A DNA stretch of 64,000 bases, from NCBI GenBank assembly GCA_964569795.1, contig CAZMVB010000006.1:120461-184460 (forward strand). The letters run 5' to 3'. The notes beneath the pieces were generated by a model that was not told where the DNA came from, did no database searches, and was given only the letters and a program-made list of their open reading frames with translations. The DNA is from JAHJDS01 sp964569795 (GTDB lineage Bacteria > Desulfobacterota > Desulfarculia > Desulfarculales > JAHJDS01). This document shows positions 8,663-16,905 of the stretch, in pieces (positions within the stretch are counted from its first letter, which is position 1; each line of letters begins with the position of its first letter). A program made the position numbers and the translations under genes.

Positions 8663-9670
8663 ATGCAGACCCTGATCGAATGCCTCATCGGCGGCGTGTT
8701 CACCGGCGGCCTGTATGCCCTGATCGCCCTGGGCTTCGTCCTGATCTACAAGGCGACCGGGATCATCAACTTCGCCATCGGCGAGCTGATGCTCTGGGGG
8801 GCCTGCCTGTCCTGGACGCTGCTGTCTCCCCAGGCCACACACCTGCCGATCATTCTCGTCTTTCCCCTGACCCTCTTCTTTGCCGGACTGCTGGCCGCCG
8901 TGACCGAGCGGGTCATGCTCCGGCCGATGATCGGCCAGCCGATCATCAGTTCGATCATGATCACCATCGGTCTGGCCTCGATCCTCAAGGGCCTGGCCGA
9001 GTTCATCTGGATGTCCGGGATCTTCTGGAAGGACGTCTTCCGGCCCTCGGTGCCCTTTTTCCTGCCGTCCTTCGGCTACTCGGTCGTCCCGCCGGCCGTG
9101 CCGGCCGGAGGCTTCTGGAACGTGGAACTGGCCGCCAAGTTCCTGCCCACCTACACGCCCCTCAAGTCGGCCCAGATCCTGGGCATCACCATCTCCGCCT
9201 CGGACCTGTGGGGCCTGGTGGTGGGCGCCCTGGCGGTGGCGGTCTTCATGATCTTTTTCAAGTACTCGCGAATGGGTCTGGCCATGCGGGCCACCTCGTC
9301 GGACCAGATGGTCGCCCAGTCCATGGGCATCTCGGTCGGCCGGGTCTTCGGCGTGTCCTGGGTCATGGCCGGCATCGCCACCGCCCTGAGCGGCATGATC
9401 CTGGCCAACCGGAACGCCGAGATCTCCGCGGAGATGCTGTCCTACGGGCTGATGGTCTTTCCGGTGGTCATCCTGGGGGGCTTCGACTCCATCGGCGGGG
9501 CGATCACGGCCGGGATCATCATCGGCGTCCTCCAGAACCTGTCCGGGGTCTATTTGACCCAGTACCTGGGTCAGAACGTCCAGGACGTGGTCCCGTTCAT
9601 CATCCTGGTGGTGATCCTGTTCATCCGGCCCTACGGCCTGTTCGGCAAACCCATCATCGAGCGGGTGTGA
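8663..9670 (+). CDS. livH: Branched-chain amino acid-type ABC permease LivH
   Basis: 335 residues, about eight membrane helices. The N-terminus GGVFTGGLYALIALGFVLIY followed by GIINFAIGELMLWGA is the LivH hallmark, and the motif MGLAMRATSSDQMVAQSMGI is the cytoplasmic EAA-type loop that contacts the ATPases. C-terminal helices show VILGGFDSIGGAITAGIIIG. It starts at ATG 8663, immediately after the last 39-bp repeat, and ends three bases before livM. It is the inner-membrane pore subunit partnered with LivM. Confidence 0.93.
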   Translation: MQTLIECLIGGVFTGGLYALIALGFVLIYKATGIINFAIGELMLWGACLSWTLLSPQATHLPIILVFPLTLFFAGLLAAVTERVMLRPMIGQPIISSIMITIGLASILKGLAEFIWMSGIFWKDVFRPSVPFFLPSFGYSVVPPAVPAGGFWNVELAAKFLPTYTPLKSAQILGITISASDLWGLVVGALAVAVFMIFFKYSRMGLAMRATSSDQMVAQSMGISVGRVFGVSWVMAGIATALSGMILANRNAEISAEMLSYGLMVFPVVILGGFDSIGGAITAGIIIGVLQNLSGVYLTQYLGQNVQDVVPFIILVVILFIRPYGLFGKPIIERV

Positions 9671-9673
9671 CCG

Positions 9674-10807
9674 GTGCGCTGCGGAAACTTCAAGGTCTCC
9701 TACCCGGGTGACGAGGTCCTGTTCGAGGGGCCGTTCGTCCGGTTCTGGCTGGTCGTCGGTGCCGCTCTGCTGGTCCTGTTGCCGCTGATCACCTCGGGCT
9801 CGGTGATGCTGGTGGCCAACATGATCTGCATCGCCATCATCGGCGCGGTGGGCCTCAACCTGCTGACCGGGTTCACCGGCCAGATCTCGCTGGGCCACGC
9901 CGCGATCATGGGCGTCGGCGGTTTTTCGTCCGGGATTTTGGTTTACAAGGTCGGCCTGCCCTACATCGTCTCGATCCCCCTGGCCGGGCTCATCGCCGCG
10001 GGAGTGGGGGTCATCGTCGGCATCCCGTCGCTGCGGATCAAGGGGCTCTACCTGTGCATCGCCACCCTGGCCGCCCAGGAGATCCTGGATCACCTCTTCC
10101 GGCACTGGAAGGCGATGACCTACTCGACGACCATGATCGGGGCCGAGATCGACTACGATTTCCCGATCAAGCTGTTCGGTCTGAACATCCCCTGGATCCG
10201 GTTCGCCACCGAGGTCTCCCACGGCATCCGGATCGAAAAACTGATCGTGTTCGGAATGGACCTGGGCTCGGTCCAGAACTTTTACTATCTGGTCATCCTG
10301 ATCACGGTCGTCCTGGTCTTTTTCGCCCGGAATCTGATCCGGACCCGGGTCGGCCGGGCCTTTGTCGCCATCCGGGACCGGGACCTGGCCGCCGAGATCA
10401 TGGGCATCAACCTCTTTCGCTACAAGCTGACCGCCTTTGCCATCAGTTCCTTTTACGCCGGGGTGGGCGGGGCGCTGCTGTTCGGCCTGTACAAGAACGT
10501 CACCTATCACTACTTCGGCCTCGCTACCTCGATCCAGTATCTGGCCATGATCATCGTCGGGGGCCTGGGCTCGATCCTGGGGTCCATCTTCGGGGCGGTG
10601 TTCATAATCTTCATCCCCCAGGCCCTCCAGGCGGCCACGGCCTCGCTCCAGCCGATTTTCCCCAACCTGTCCGTCTATTTCGAGTTCGCCAAGGAGATCA
10701 TCTTCGGCATCTTGATCGTGGTCTTTTTGATCTTCGAGCCCCACGGCCTGAACGCCATCTGGGGACGGATCAAGGCCTCGTTCAATCTATGGCCCTTCTC
10801 CTACTGA
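9674..10807 (+). CDS. livM: Branched-chain amino acid-type ABC permease LivM
   Basis: 377 residues from GTG 9674. Hydrophobic throughout, with the LivM signatures GLNLLTGFTGQISLGHAAIM, IPSLRIKGLYLCIATLAAQE and VGRAFVAIRDRDLAAEIMGI (the EAA-like coupling loop), and MIIVGGLGSILGSIFGAVF near the C-terminus. The periplasmic insert after residue 150 (YDFPIKLFGLNIPWIRFATE) is longer than in E. coli LivM. It pairs with LivH in the inner membrane. Start choice rests on the tight three-base spacing to livH. Confidence 0.93.
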   Translation: MRCGNFKVSYPGDEVLFEGPFVRFWLVVGAALLVLLPLITSGSVMLVANMICIAIIGAVGLNLLTGFTGQISLGHAAIMGVGGFSSGILVYKVGLPYIVSIPLAGLIAAGVGVIVGIPSLRIKGLYLCIATLAAQEILDHLFRHWKAMTYSTTMIGAEIDYDFPIKLFGLNIPWIRFATEVSHGIRIEKLIVFGMDLGSVQNFYYLVILITVVLVFFARNLIRTRVGRAFVAIRDRDLAAEIMGINLFRYKLTAFAISSFYAGVGGALLFGLYKNVTYHYFGLATSIQYLAMIIVGGLGSILGSIFGAVFIIFIPQALQAATASLQPIFPNLSVYFEFAKEIIFGILIVVFLIFEPHGLNAIWGRIKASFNLWPFSY

Positions 10808-10845
10808 GGGGGGCGGAGGGGTTAATCTTTTTTTCAGGAGGGGTC

Positions 10846-12027
10846 ATGAAAAAGACAAAATTGGTGGTGATCCTGGTCCTGGCCGTGGTGCTGGGGGTGG
10901 CCTCGCTCGCCTGGGCGGCCAACAAGGTGGTCGTCATCGGCGCCTGCCAGCCCATCACCGGCCGGTTCTCGTTCGCCGGCAAGCACATCCATGAGGGGCT
11001 GCGGGACTACATCAACTGGGCCAACAAGCACAAGGCGGTCCTGGGGGGCTACACCCTGAAGTACGTCTTCGAGGACACGTCCTACCAGCTCAACCTGGCC
11101 ACCGCCGCCTTCAAGCGGATCATGGCCAAGTACCACCCGGCCTTCATGTTCGGCGAGTCCACCGCCCAGGGCAAGGCCGTCTATAACGACGTCATGAACC
11201 TGTACAAGGTCATCTACGGTTCGACCTCGTTCTCGGCCTACCTGGCCAACCCGATGCGCAATCCCTACACCTTTGTCAGCGGCCCGACCTATCAGGACAT
11301 GATGGGCATCCTGCTCAAGTACATCGCCATGCGGGCCAAGAAGACCGGCAAGAGGAAGGTCGGATTCATGTACTCGAACACCGAGTTCGGGCGTGACCCG
11401 ATCCCCTTCGCCAAGCGGATGGCCAAGAAACTGGGCCTCAAGGTCGTCTTCGAGGCCTCCACGGCCGTGGGCGCGGTCAACATCCGGCCTCACATGATCC
11501 GGATGGCCGCGGCCAAGCCCGACTACGTCATCTTCCAGGGCTACGTCCTGTCCCCGGTCCCCCAGGTCATCAAGGACGCCCGGGCCCGGGGCCTCAAGAC
11601 GGTGTTCATGGCCACCTTCTGGGGCATGGGTCAGATGGTCCTCAAGAAACTGGGTCCCCTGGCCAAGGGGTACATGGGCGTCATGTTCTATCCCTACTGG
11701 TACCAGAAGGGCGGCAAGACCCTGGCCGCCATCAAGAAGTACAACCTGGCCCGGGGGATCAAGTACCGTCCCTCGTACTACATGCAGGGCTGGTTCACGG
11801 GCATGTGCTTCGTCAGGATCCTCAACGGCGCCATCAGGATGGGACATGGCAAGCTGATCAAGGCCAACCTGGTCAAGGCCCTGGCCCGGATCAAGAACTG
11901 GAACACCGGCGGCATGATGGGCGTGGTCTCCATCCACCGCAACAAGTTCGCCCAGGGACGGGTTTACCGGGCCGACATCAAGAAGGGTGAGTTCGTGCCG
12001 GTCACCGGCTACATCAAGTTGCATTGA
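10846..12027 (+). CDS. livK: Periplasmic substrate-binding protein, LivK/ligand-binding type 1 family
   Basis: 393 residues, with AGGAGGGG six bases before the ATG. The signal peptide is MKKTKLVVILVLAVVLGVAS followed by LAWA|ANKVV, cleaved after about residue 24. The mature protein begins with the family motif VIGACQPITGRFSFAGKHIHEG and has YTLKYVFEDTSYQ, FGESTAQGKAVYNDV and TEFGRDPIPFAKRMAKKLGL, the two-lobed bilobate fold. It delivers solute to LivHM. It is unusually Lys/Met-rich near GGMMGVVSIHRNK. The ligand cannot be read from sequence; aromatic or dicarboxylic acids fit the neighbouring ligases. A strong terminator follows. Confidence 0.9.
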   Translation: MKKTKLVVILVLAVVLGVASLAWAANKVVVIGACQPITGRFSFAGKHIHEGLRDYINWANKHKAVLGGYTLKYVFEDTSYQLNLATAAFKRIMAKYHPAFMFGESTAQGKAVYNDVMNLYKVIYGSTSFSAYLANPMRNPYTFVSGPTYQDMMGILLKYIAMRAKKTGKRKVGFMYSNTEFGRDPIPFAKRMAKKLGLKVVFEASTAVGAVNIRPHMIRMAAAKPDYVIFQGYVLSPVPQVIKDARARGLKTVFMATFWGMGQMVLKKLGPLAKGYMGVMFYPYWYQKGGKTLAAIKKYNLARGIKYRPSYYMQGWFTGMCFVRILNGAIRMGHGKLIKANLVKALARIKNWNTGGMMGVVSIHRNKFAQGRVYRADIKKGEFVPVTGYIKLH

Positions 12028-12036
12028 CCCACACTT

Positions 12037-12073
12037 CCCGGCCGGGGGGCGCCGCGTCCTCCGGCCGGGTTTT
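12037..12073 (+). terminator. Intrinsic terminator after livK
   Basis: A perfect 9-bp stem, CCCGGCCGG (12037-12045) with CCGGCCGGG (12061-12069), followed by TTTT. It separates the transport operon from the acyl-CoA synthetase, although partial read-through is possible. Confidence 0.65.
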
Positions 12074-12097
12074 CCGTAACGGCGGCGAGCGACCGAC

Positions 12098-14011
12098 ATG
12101 ACGAGCGAAATCTGGACCCTGCCGGGACAGCTTCGGGAAAACGCCCGGATACGAGGTGATTCTCCGGCCATTCGGGAAAAGGAATTCGGTATCTGGCAGA
12201 CCGTGACCTGGCAGGGTTATCTGGACCGGGTCAAGTGGCTGGCCCTGGGCCTGCGGGAAATGGGTCTCGGCCCGAAGGACAAGGTGGCCGTCATCGGCGA
12301 CAACCGGCCCGAGTGGGTTTACTCGGAACTGGCCACCCAGGCCCTGGGCGGGGCGGCCGTCGGCGTCTTCCCCGACTCCCATCTGGACCAGGTCCGCCAC
12401 ATCGTCAATCACTCGGACGCGACCGTGGTCGTGCTCGAGGACCAGGAGCAGTGCGACAAGATCCTGGACCTGGGCGAGGCCGTGGCCCAGGTCAAACACG
12501 TCCTGGTCGATGACATGAAGGGTCTCCGCCACTACCGCGACCCCCGGATCGTTCCCTTCGCGGACGTGGTCGCCCGGGGGCGGGAGATCGACCGGGACCA
12601 ACCCGATTTGTTCGACCGACTGGTCGATCGGGTCCGGCCCGAGGACGTGGCCATCATCGCCTACACCTCGGGCACCACCGGCCTGCCCAAGGGGGCGATG
12701 CTCTCCCACCGCAACATGCTCGCCATGGCCCGGAACTACGACTCCATCGACCCGGCCTATCCGACCGACAACCACGTCTCGTTTCTGCCCCTGCCCTGGG
12801 TCGGCGAGCAGATGACCGGGGTGAGCTGGCACCTGTCCAAGGGGTTCACCATCAATTTTCCGGAGTCGGTCTTCACCGTCCAGGAGGACATTCGCCAGAT
12901 CGGGCCGCACATCATGTTCGCCCCGCCCCGCATCTGGGAGAAGATGTGCAGCGACGTCCAGGTCCGCATCCAGGACGCGTTCCTCTTCAAGCGCTGGATC
13001 TACAAGCTGTTCATGCCCGTCGGCTACCGGCTGGCCGAGGCCAAGCTGGCCAAGAAGGCGGCCCCGATCTGGGACCGCTTCTGGATGTGGGTCGGCTTCT
13101 GGGCGGTCTTCCGGGCGCTCAAGAATTATCTCGGCCTGGCCCGGGTGCGCAACGCCTACACCGGCGGCGCGGCCCTGGGACCCGAGATCTTCAACCTGTT
13201 CACCGCCCTGGGGGTGAACATCAAGCAGCTCTACGGCCAGACCGAGATCGCCGGCATCTCGGTCGGCCATCGCAACAACGACATCAAGCTGGACACGGTG
13301 GGTAAACCCATCCCCGGGGTCGAGCTGAAGATCTCGGACACGGGCGAGATCCTGTCCAAGGGGCCGTCGGTCTTTGTGGGCTATTACAAGAACGAGGCGG
13401 CCACGGCCGAGACCCTCGAAAATGGCTGGCTCCACTCGGGCGACGCCGGTCTGATCGATGAGGACGGCCACCTGATCATGATCGACCGGATGGACGACGT
13501 GATGCTCCTGTCCGACGGCTCCAAGTTCTCGCCCCAGCTCATCGAGAACAAGCTGAAGTTCTCGCCCTACATCACCGAGGCCGTGGTCGTCGGCCAGGAC
13601 CGGCCGTTCGTGGCGGCCATGATCAACATGGACATGGCCAACGTGGGCAAGTGGGCCGAGAACCGGCAACTGGCCTTCACCACCTTCACCGACCTCAGCC
13701 AGAAGGAAGAGGTCTATGACCTGATCGCCGCCGAGGTGGCCAAGACCAACGCCGGCCTGCCCAAGGTGGCCCGGGTCAGCCGCTTCGTGATGCTCTACAA
13801 GGAACTGGACGCCGACGACGAGGAACTGACCCGGACCCGCAAGGTCAGGCGCCGGTTCGTGGCCCAGCGCTACGAGGCCCTGATCGAGGCCCTGTACGGC
13901 GAGCAGGATTCGGTCGAGATCGAGGCCGACGTCCAGTACCAGGACGGCAAGTCCTTCGTCATGAAGACCAAGGTCCGGGTCAAGCGCGTCCCCGAGCCGC
14001 CGGAGGCCTGA
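12098..14011 (+). CDS. AMP-forming long-chain acyl-CoA synthetase family protein
   Basis: 637 residues, the length of bacterial FadD15-like synthetases. The adenylate P-loop is IIAYTSGTTGLPKGAMLSH, motif A5 is IKQLYGQTEIAGISVGHR, A7 is GWLHSGDAGLIDEDGHL and A8 begins IMIDRMDDVMLLSDGSKFSP. It would activate a carboxylic acid to its CoA thioester using ATP. The C-terminal tail (about residues 590-637, Glu/Val/Lys-rich) contains EELTRTRKVRRRFVAQRYEA with the usual TRTRKVRR ending of this subfamily, where the catalytic Lys would be expected slightly upstream. The ATG at 12098 follows the GGCGGCGAG region. Its place between a Liv importer and an acyl-CoA dehydrogenase suggests it activates the imported acid. 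Confidence 0.88.
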   Translation: MTSEIWTLPGQLRENARIRGDSPAIREKEFGIWQTVTWQGYLDRVKWLALGLREMGLGPKDKVAVIGDNRPEWVYSELATQALGGAAVGVFPDSHLDQVRHIVNHSDATVVVLEDQEQCDKILDLGEAVAQVKHVLVDDMKGLRHYRDPRIVPFADVVARGREIDRDQPDLFDRLVDRVRPEDVAIIAYTSGTTGLPKGAMLSHRNMLAMARNYDSIDPAYPTDNHVSFLPLPWVGEQMTGVSWHLSKGFTINFPESVFTVQEDIRQIGPHIMFAPPRIWEKMCSDVQVRIQDAFLFKRWIYKLFMPVGYRLAEAKLAKKAAPIWDRFWMWVGFWAVFRALKNYLGLARVRNAYTGGAALGPEIFNLFTALGVNIKQLYGQTEIAGISVGHRNNDIKLDTVGKPIPGVELKISDTGEILSKGPSVFVGYYKNEAATAETLENGWLHSGDAGLIDEDGHLIMIDRMDDVMLLSDGSKFSPQLIENKLKFSPYITEAVVVGQDRPFVAAMINMDMANVGKWAENRQLAFTTFTDLSQKEEVYDLIAAEVAKTNAGLPKVARVSRFVMLYKELDADDEELTRTRKVRRRFVAQRYEALIEALYGEQDSVEIEADVQYQDGKSFVMKTKVRVKRVPEPPEA

Positions 14012-14039
14012 GCCCCCGGGGCCAACACCGTCCGCTCCG

Positions 14040-14062
14040 GCCGCCCGGGGCGGCTTTGTTTT
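14040..14062 (+). terminator. Probable intrinsic terminator after the acyl-CoA synthetase
   Basis: A short G+C stem of six pairs, GCCGCC with GGCGGC around a three-base loop (14040-14054), followed by TTTGTTTT. It ends about 13 bases before the next GTG, so it may also attenuate the dehydrogenase remnant. Confidence 0.5.
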
Positions 14063-14074
14063 AGGTTAAACGTC

Positions 14075-14632
14075 GTGGAATTCCGCTTCACCTTCGAGGA
14101 ACTCGAGATCCAGCGCTCGGTGGGCAAGCTGGTCGAAAACGATCTCCTGCCCCGCCGGCGCGAGATCGAGGATTTCCAGACCGTCCCCGACGATCTCTGG
14201 GCCAAGATCAAGGACCTCCGGCTGTTGAAATCCGCCTTTGCCGAGCCCTTCGGCCTGGGCGGGACCTTCACCGGACTGGTGGTGGGCCTGGAGGCCATGG
14301 CCTACGCCACGCTCCTGCCGCCCTGGATCATCTTCGAGAATTTTGTGCTTGCCCGGGCCCTGGACGGACACGGCTCGGATTTTTTAAAGCAAAAATACCT
14401 GCCCGGCCTGCTCGACCTCGACGCCATCGGCGCCCTGGCCTTTACCGAGGCCGACACCGGGACCGACGTGGCCCAACTCAAGACCACGGCCCGCGAAAAG
14501 GACGGCGGCTTCGTGATAAACGGGGCCAAGCGGTTCATCACCAACTCGTCCATCTGCGATTCCATGGTCCTGTTCGCCAAGACGGACGAGAAGCTGACCG
14601 CCTTTCTGGTCAACTCCCAAAATTCGGGCTAG
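14075..14632 (+). pseudogene. Acyl-CoA dehydrogenase, truncated after about 185 residues
   Basis: The 185-codon frame (GTG 14075) aligns with the N-terminal and middle domains of acyl-CoA dehydrogenases: LFTFEELEIQ-type start (FRFTFEELEIQRSV), ALAFTEADTGTDVAQLKTTA, which is the FAD/substrate motif, and NGAKRFITNSSICDSMVLFA. The family is normally 375-390 residues. Here the frame stops at TAG 14630-14632, right where the middle beta domain should continue (KLTAFLVNSQ), and the C-terminal helical domain with the catalytic Glu and dimer contacts is absent. What follows is the promoter and riboswitch of the btu operon. This looks like a deletion or rearrangement junction, so a working dehydrogenase is unlikely. 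Confidence 0.8.
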
Positions 14633-14646
14633 AAACACTGATCGAC

Positions 14647-14675
14647 TTGACGGTCTTTCGCGCGGTTGGTACTTA
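14647..14675 (+). promoter_or_regulatory. Promoter of the cobalamin riboswitch transcript
   Basis: TTGACG (14647-14652), 17-base spacer, TACTTA (14670-14675, overlapping TATAGG). The expected transcription start near 14682 places the riboswitch at the very 5' end of the RNA. Confidence 0.45.
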
Positions 14676-14682
14676 TAGGTCA

Positions 14683-14852
14683 CCGGGAGCGGGTGCGCCG
14701 GGGTGCTCAAAAGGGAAATTCGGTGCAACTCCGATACGGTCCCGCCGCTGTGACCGGGGACGACGGCCCGAGGGAAGCCACTGCCGGACAAAAGTCCGGT
14801 GGGAAGGCCGGGCCCGAGGACGATCCGGAAGTCAGAAGACCTGCCCGCGCCC
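14683..14852 (+). promoter_or_regulatory. Cobalamin (adenosylcobalamin) riboswitch aptamer
   Basis: All conserved elements of the cobalamin family are present in order: AGGGAAATTCGGTGCAACTC (14712-14731), GGTCCCGCCGCTGTGA (14738-14753), AGGGAAGCCACTG (14771-14783), GGGAAGGCCG near 14811, and the B12 box AAGTCAGAAGACCTGCC (14829-14845). Binding of a cobalamin normally stabilises the form in which the downstream terminator folds, switching off uptake genes. The intrinsic terminator at 14919-14947 is the likely expression platform, and btuF-btuC-btuD follow directly. End coordinates of the aptamer are approximate because the closing P1 stem is not obvious. Confidence 0.92.
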
Positions 14853-14918
14853 GAGGGGGTCGTTTCCGCCGAGGCAGTGGACGGGCCCGCCGTTGTCACG
14901 GAGCCGATAAACTGGGTA

Positions 14919-14947
14919 GGTTCCCCGAGACCGGGGGACCTTTTTTT
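14919..14947 (+). terminator. Riboswitch-controlled intrinsic terminator
   Basis: GGTTCCCCG (14919-14927) pairs with CGGGGGACC (14932-14940) across the loop AGAC, giving nine pairs with one G-T, followed by seven T residues. It lies 30 bases before the btuF start and would stop transcription when cobalamin is bound. Confidence 0.85.
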
Positions 14948-14977
14948 GTGGAACACGAATACGGGCCGAGGTCGAGC

Positions 14978-15901
14978 TTGAGGTTGAGCCAAATCAGATT
15001 TTGGCGGGTCGCAGCCCTGGCGGTCGGGCTGGGTGTCATGGTCGCGAACCCCGGAACGGTCGGCGCGGCGGCCCAACGGACGGTGATCGATCAGACCGGC
15101 CGGAAGGTCAGGCTCTCGAGAAATGTCCGGCGGATCGTCACCCTGGCCCCCAGCCTGACCGAGATGGTCTATTTCCTGGGCCAGGGCGACAAGCTGGTCG
15201 GGGCCACCCAGTTCTCCACGTATCCGGCGGCCGCCCGCAAGGTGCCCCGGGTGGGCAGCTACATCCGGATCAACTTCGAGGCCGTGGCCATGCTCCGGCC
15301 GGACCTGGTGCTGGGTCTGGCCGAGATCAATCCGTCTTTCATCCTGAACAAGCTGACCCGGATGGGCCTGCCCCTGTACGGAGCCCGGCTGCGGACCGTG
15401 GCCGACATCCTGGCCTGCCTGCGCCGGCTGGGACATTTGCTCGGGGCCGGTCCCGAGGCCCGGGCCCGGGTGGACCGACTGGCGGCCCGGGTCCGGCGGG
15501 TGAGGCGGGCCGTGGCCGGCCGGCGGCGGGTCAGGGTGTTCGTCGAGATCGACCACCAGCCCCTGGTCACGGTCGGTCCGGGGACCTTCACCGACCGGCT
15601 CATCAGCCTGGCCGGGGGCCGAAACGTGTTCGGCCGGGAGCGGTTCTCCTACCCCCGGCTGAGCGTCGAGCAGGTCATCCTGGCCCGGCCCGAGGTGATC
15701 GTCATCCTGTGTCACCAGCGGACCGGCTGCCGGCGCCGGGTCAGGGCCTGGCAGAGATGGCGGTCCATCCCGGCCGTGCGCCAGGGCCGGGTCAAAATAG
15801 TCGATACCGACATCCTGGTCCGGCCCTCCCAGCGGCTGATCGACGGCCTCGAGGTCTTGGCGCGCATCCTCCACCCCCATGCCCTGGAGGGCCGGCCGTG
15901 A
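14978..15901 (+). CDS. btuF: Cobalamin ABC transporter periplasmic binding protein BtuF
   Basis: 307 residues from TTG 14978, which has GAGG five bases upstream; the GTG at 14948 lies at the terminator edge with no ribosome-binding site. The signal peptide (RVAALAVGLGVMVANPGTVG then AAAQ) is followed by a TroA/BtuF-type domain: VIDQTGRKVRLSRNVRRIVT, LAPSLTEMVYFLGQGDKLVG, VGSYIRINFEAVAMLRPDLV and PGTFTDRLISLAGGRNVFG. It binds the ligand in the periplasm and docks on BtuC. Siderophore-binding relatives look similar, but the cobalamin riboswitch upstream makes corrinoid uptake the better call. Confidence 0.88.
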   Translation: MRLSQIRFWRVAALAVGLGVMVANPGTVGAAAQRTVIDQTGRKVRLSRNVRRIVTLAPSLTEMVYFLGQGDKLVGATQFSTYPAAARKVPRVGSYIRINFEAVAMLRPDLVLGLAEINPSFILNKLTRMGLPLYGARLRTVADILACLRRLGHLLGAGPEARARVDRLAARVRRVRRAVAGRRRVRVFVEIDHQPLVTVGPGTFTDRLISLAGGRNVFGRERFSYPRLSVEQVILARPEVIVILCHQRTGCRRRVRAWQRWRSIPAVRQGRVKIVDTDILVRPSQRLIDGLEVLARILHPHALEGRP

Positions 15902-16902
15902 CCGGGGAGGTCAGCCGCGGCCGGGTGGGCCTGATCTGCCTGGGACTGACCGGCCTGCTGGGCCTGACCCTGCTGGCCGGTCTGTGCCTGGGGTCCCAGA
16001 CCCTGTCGCCCTGGCGGCTGATCCAGGCCCTGCTCGGCCTGAAATCTCTGGACCCGGCCTGGCGGGAGGTGGTGTTCGATCTGAGACTGCCCCGGCTCCT
16101 GCTGGCCGCGGTGGCCGGATTCGGCCTGAGCCTGGGCGGGGTCGTCTTCCAGGCCCTGCTCCGCAACCCCCTGGCCGATCCCTATGTCCTGGGCGTGTCC
16201 TCGGGGGCGGCGGCCGGGGCGGTGCTCCTTTTGAGCCTGGGCGTGGCCGGGTGGCTGTGGGTGACCACGGCCGCCTTTGGCGGGGCGATCTTTTCGCTGG
16301 TGCTCGTCCTGGCCGTGGCCTCGGGCCGGCGCCGTCTCGGGCCCCAGACGATCATCCTGGCCGGGGTGATCGTGGCCGCCCTGTTCTCGGCCGTGGTCAT
16401 GCTCCTGATCAGCCTCTCGCCGGCCCACCGGGCCCACAACATCATGTTCTGGCTGTTCGGGGACCTGTCCGGGGCCGGATTCGGCCGGGTATTGCTGGTG
16501 GCGCCGGTGGTCCTGGTCGGGGGCCTGCTGCTCTATCCGGCCGCCCTTGACCTGAACCTGATGGCCGCCGGCGAGGAGTCGGCCGCCACGCTGGGCGTGG
16601 CCGTGGAGCGGACCAAGTGGCTGCTGCTCATCGGTGTCTCGATCCTGATCGGGGTCATCGTCTCGGTCAGCGGCGTCATCGGCTTTGTGGGCCTGGTGGT
16701 GCCCCACCTGGTCCGGCTGGCCCTGGGGCCGGATCACCGCCTGCTCATCCCGGCGGCGGCCCTGGGCGGGGCGTCGTTTCTGGCCGCGGCAGACACCATC
16801 GCCCGGGTGGTCATCGCCCCGATCGAGCTGCCGGTGGGGGTGATCATGGCCTTTGTGGGCGCGCCGTTTTTTCTATTTCTGCTGATCACCCGGAAGGCCT
16901 GA
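15898..16902 (+). CDS. btuC: Cobalamin ABC transporter permease BtuC (FecCD family)
   Basis: 334 residues. The GTG at 15898 overlaps the btuF stop (GTGA), indicating translational coupling. About ten membrane helices. Family motifs are DLRLPRLLLAAVAGFGLSLG, VFQALLRNPLADPYVLGVSS and GFVGLVVPHLVRLALGPDHR, the last being the cytoplasmic L-loop that engages BtuD. It forms the homodimeric pore of a type II importer. Confidence 0.92.
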   Translation: MTGEVSRGRVGLICLGLTGLLGLTLLAGLCLGSQTLSPWRLIQALLGLKSLDPAWREVVFDLRLPRLLLAAVAGFGLSLGGVVFQALLRNPLADPYVLGVSSGAAAGAVLLLSLGVAGWLWVTTAAFGGAIFSLVLVLAVASGRRRLGPQTIILAGVIVAALFSAVVMLLISLSPAHRAHNIMFWLFGDLSGAGFGRVLLVAPVVLVGGLLLYPAALDLNLMAAGEESAATLGVAVERTKWLLLIGVSILIGVIVSVSGVIGFVGLVVPHLVRLALGPDHRLLIPAAALGGASFLAAADTIARVVIAPIELPVGVIMAFVGAPFFLFLLITRKA

Positions 16903-16905
16903 CTC

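Noticed and set aside
8288..10744. An 818-codon open frame on the minus strand across paaK, the 39-bp repeats and livH/livM
   Set aside because: It is antisense to well-identified transporter genes, has low-complexity Asp/Gly/His/Gln-rich sequence typical of GC-rich antisense frames, and no ribosome-binding site or family motif.
12014..13669. A 551-codon minus-strand frame opposite the acyl-CoA synthetase
   Set aside because: Antisense to complete AMP-binding motifs A3-A8; composition is that of a shadow frame.
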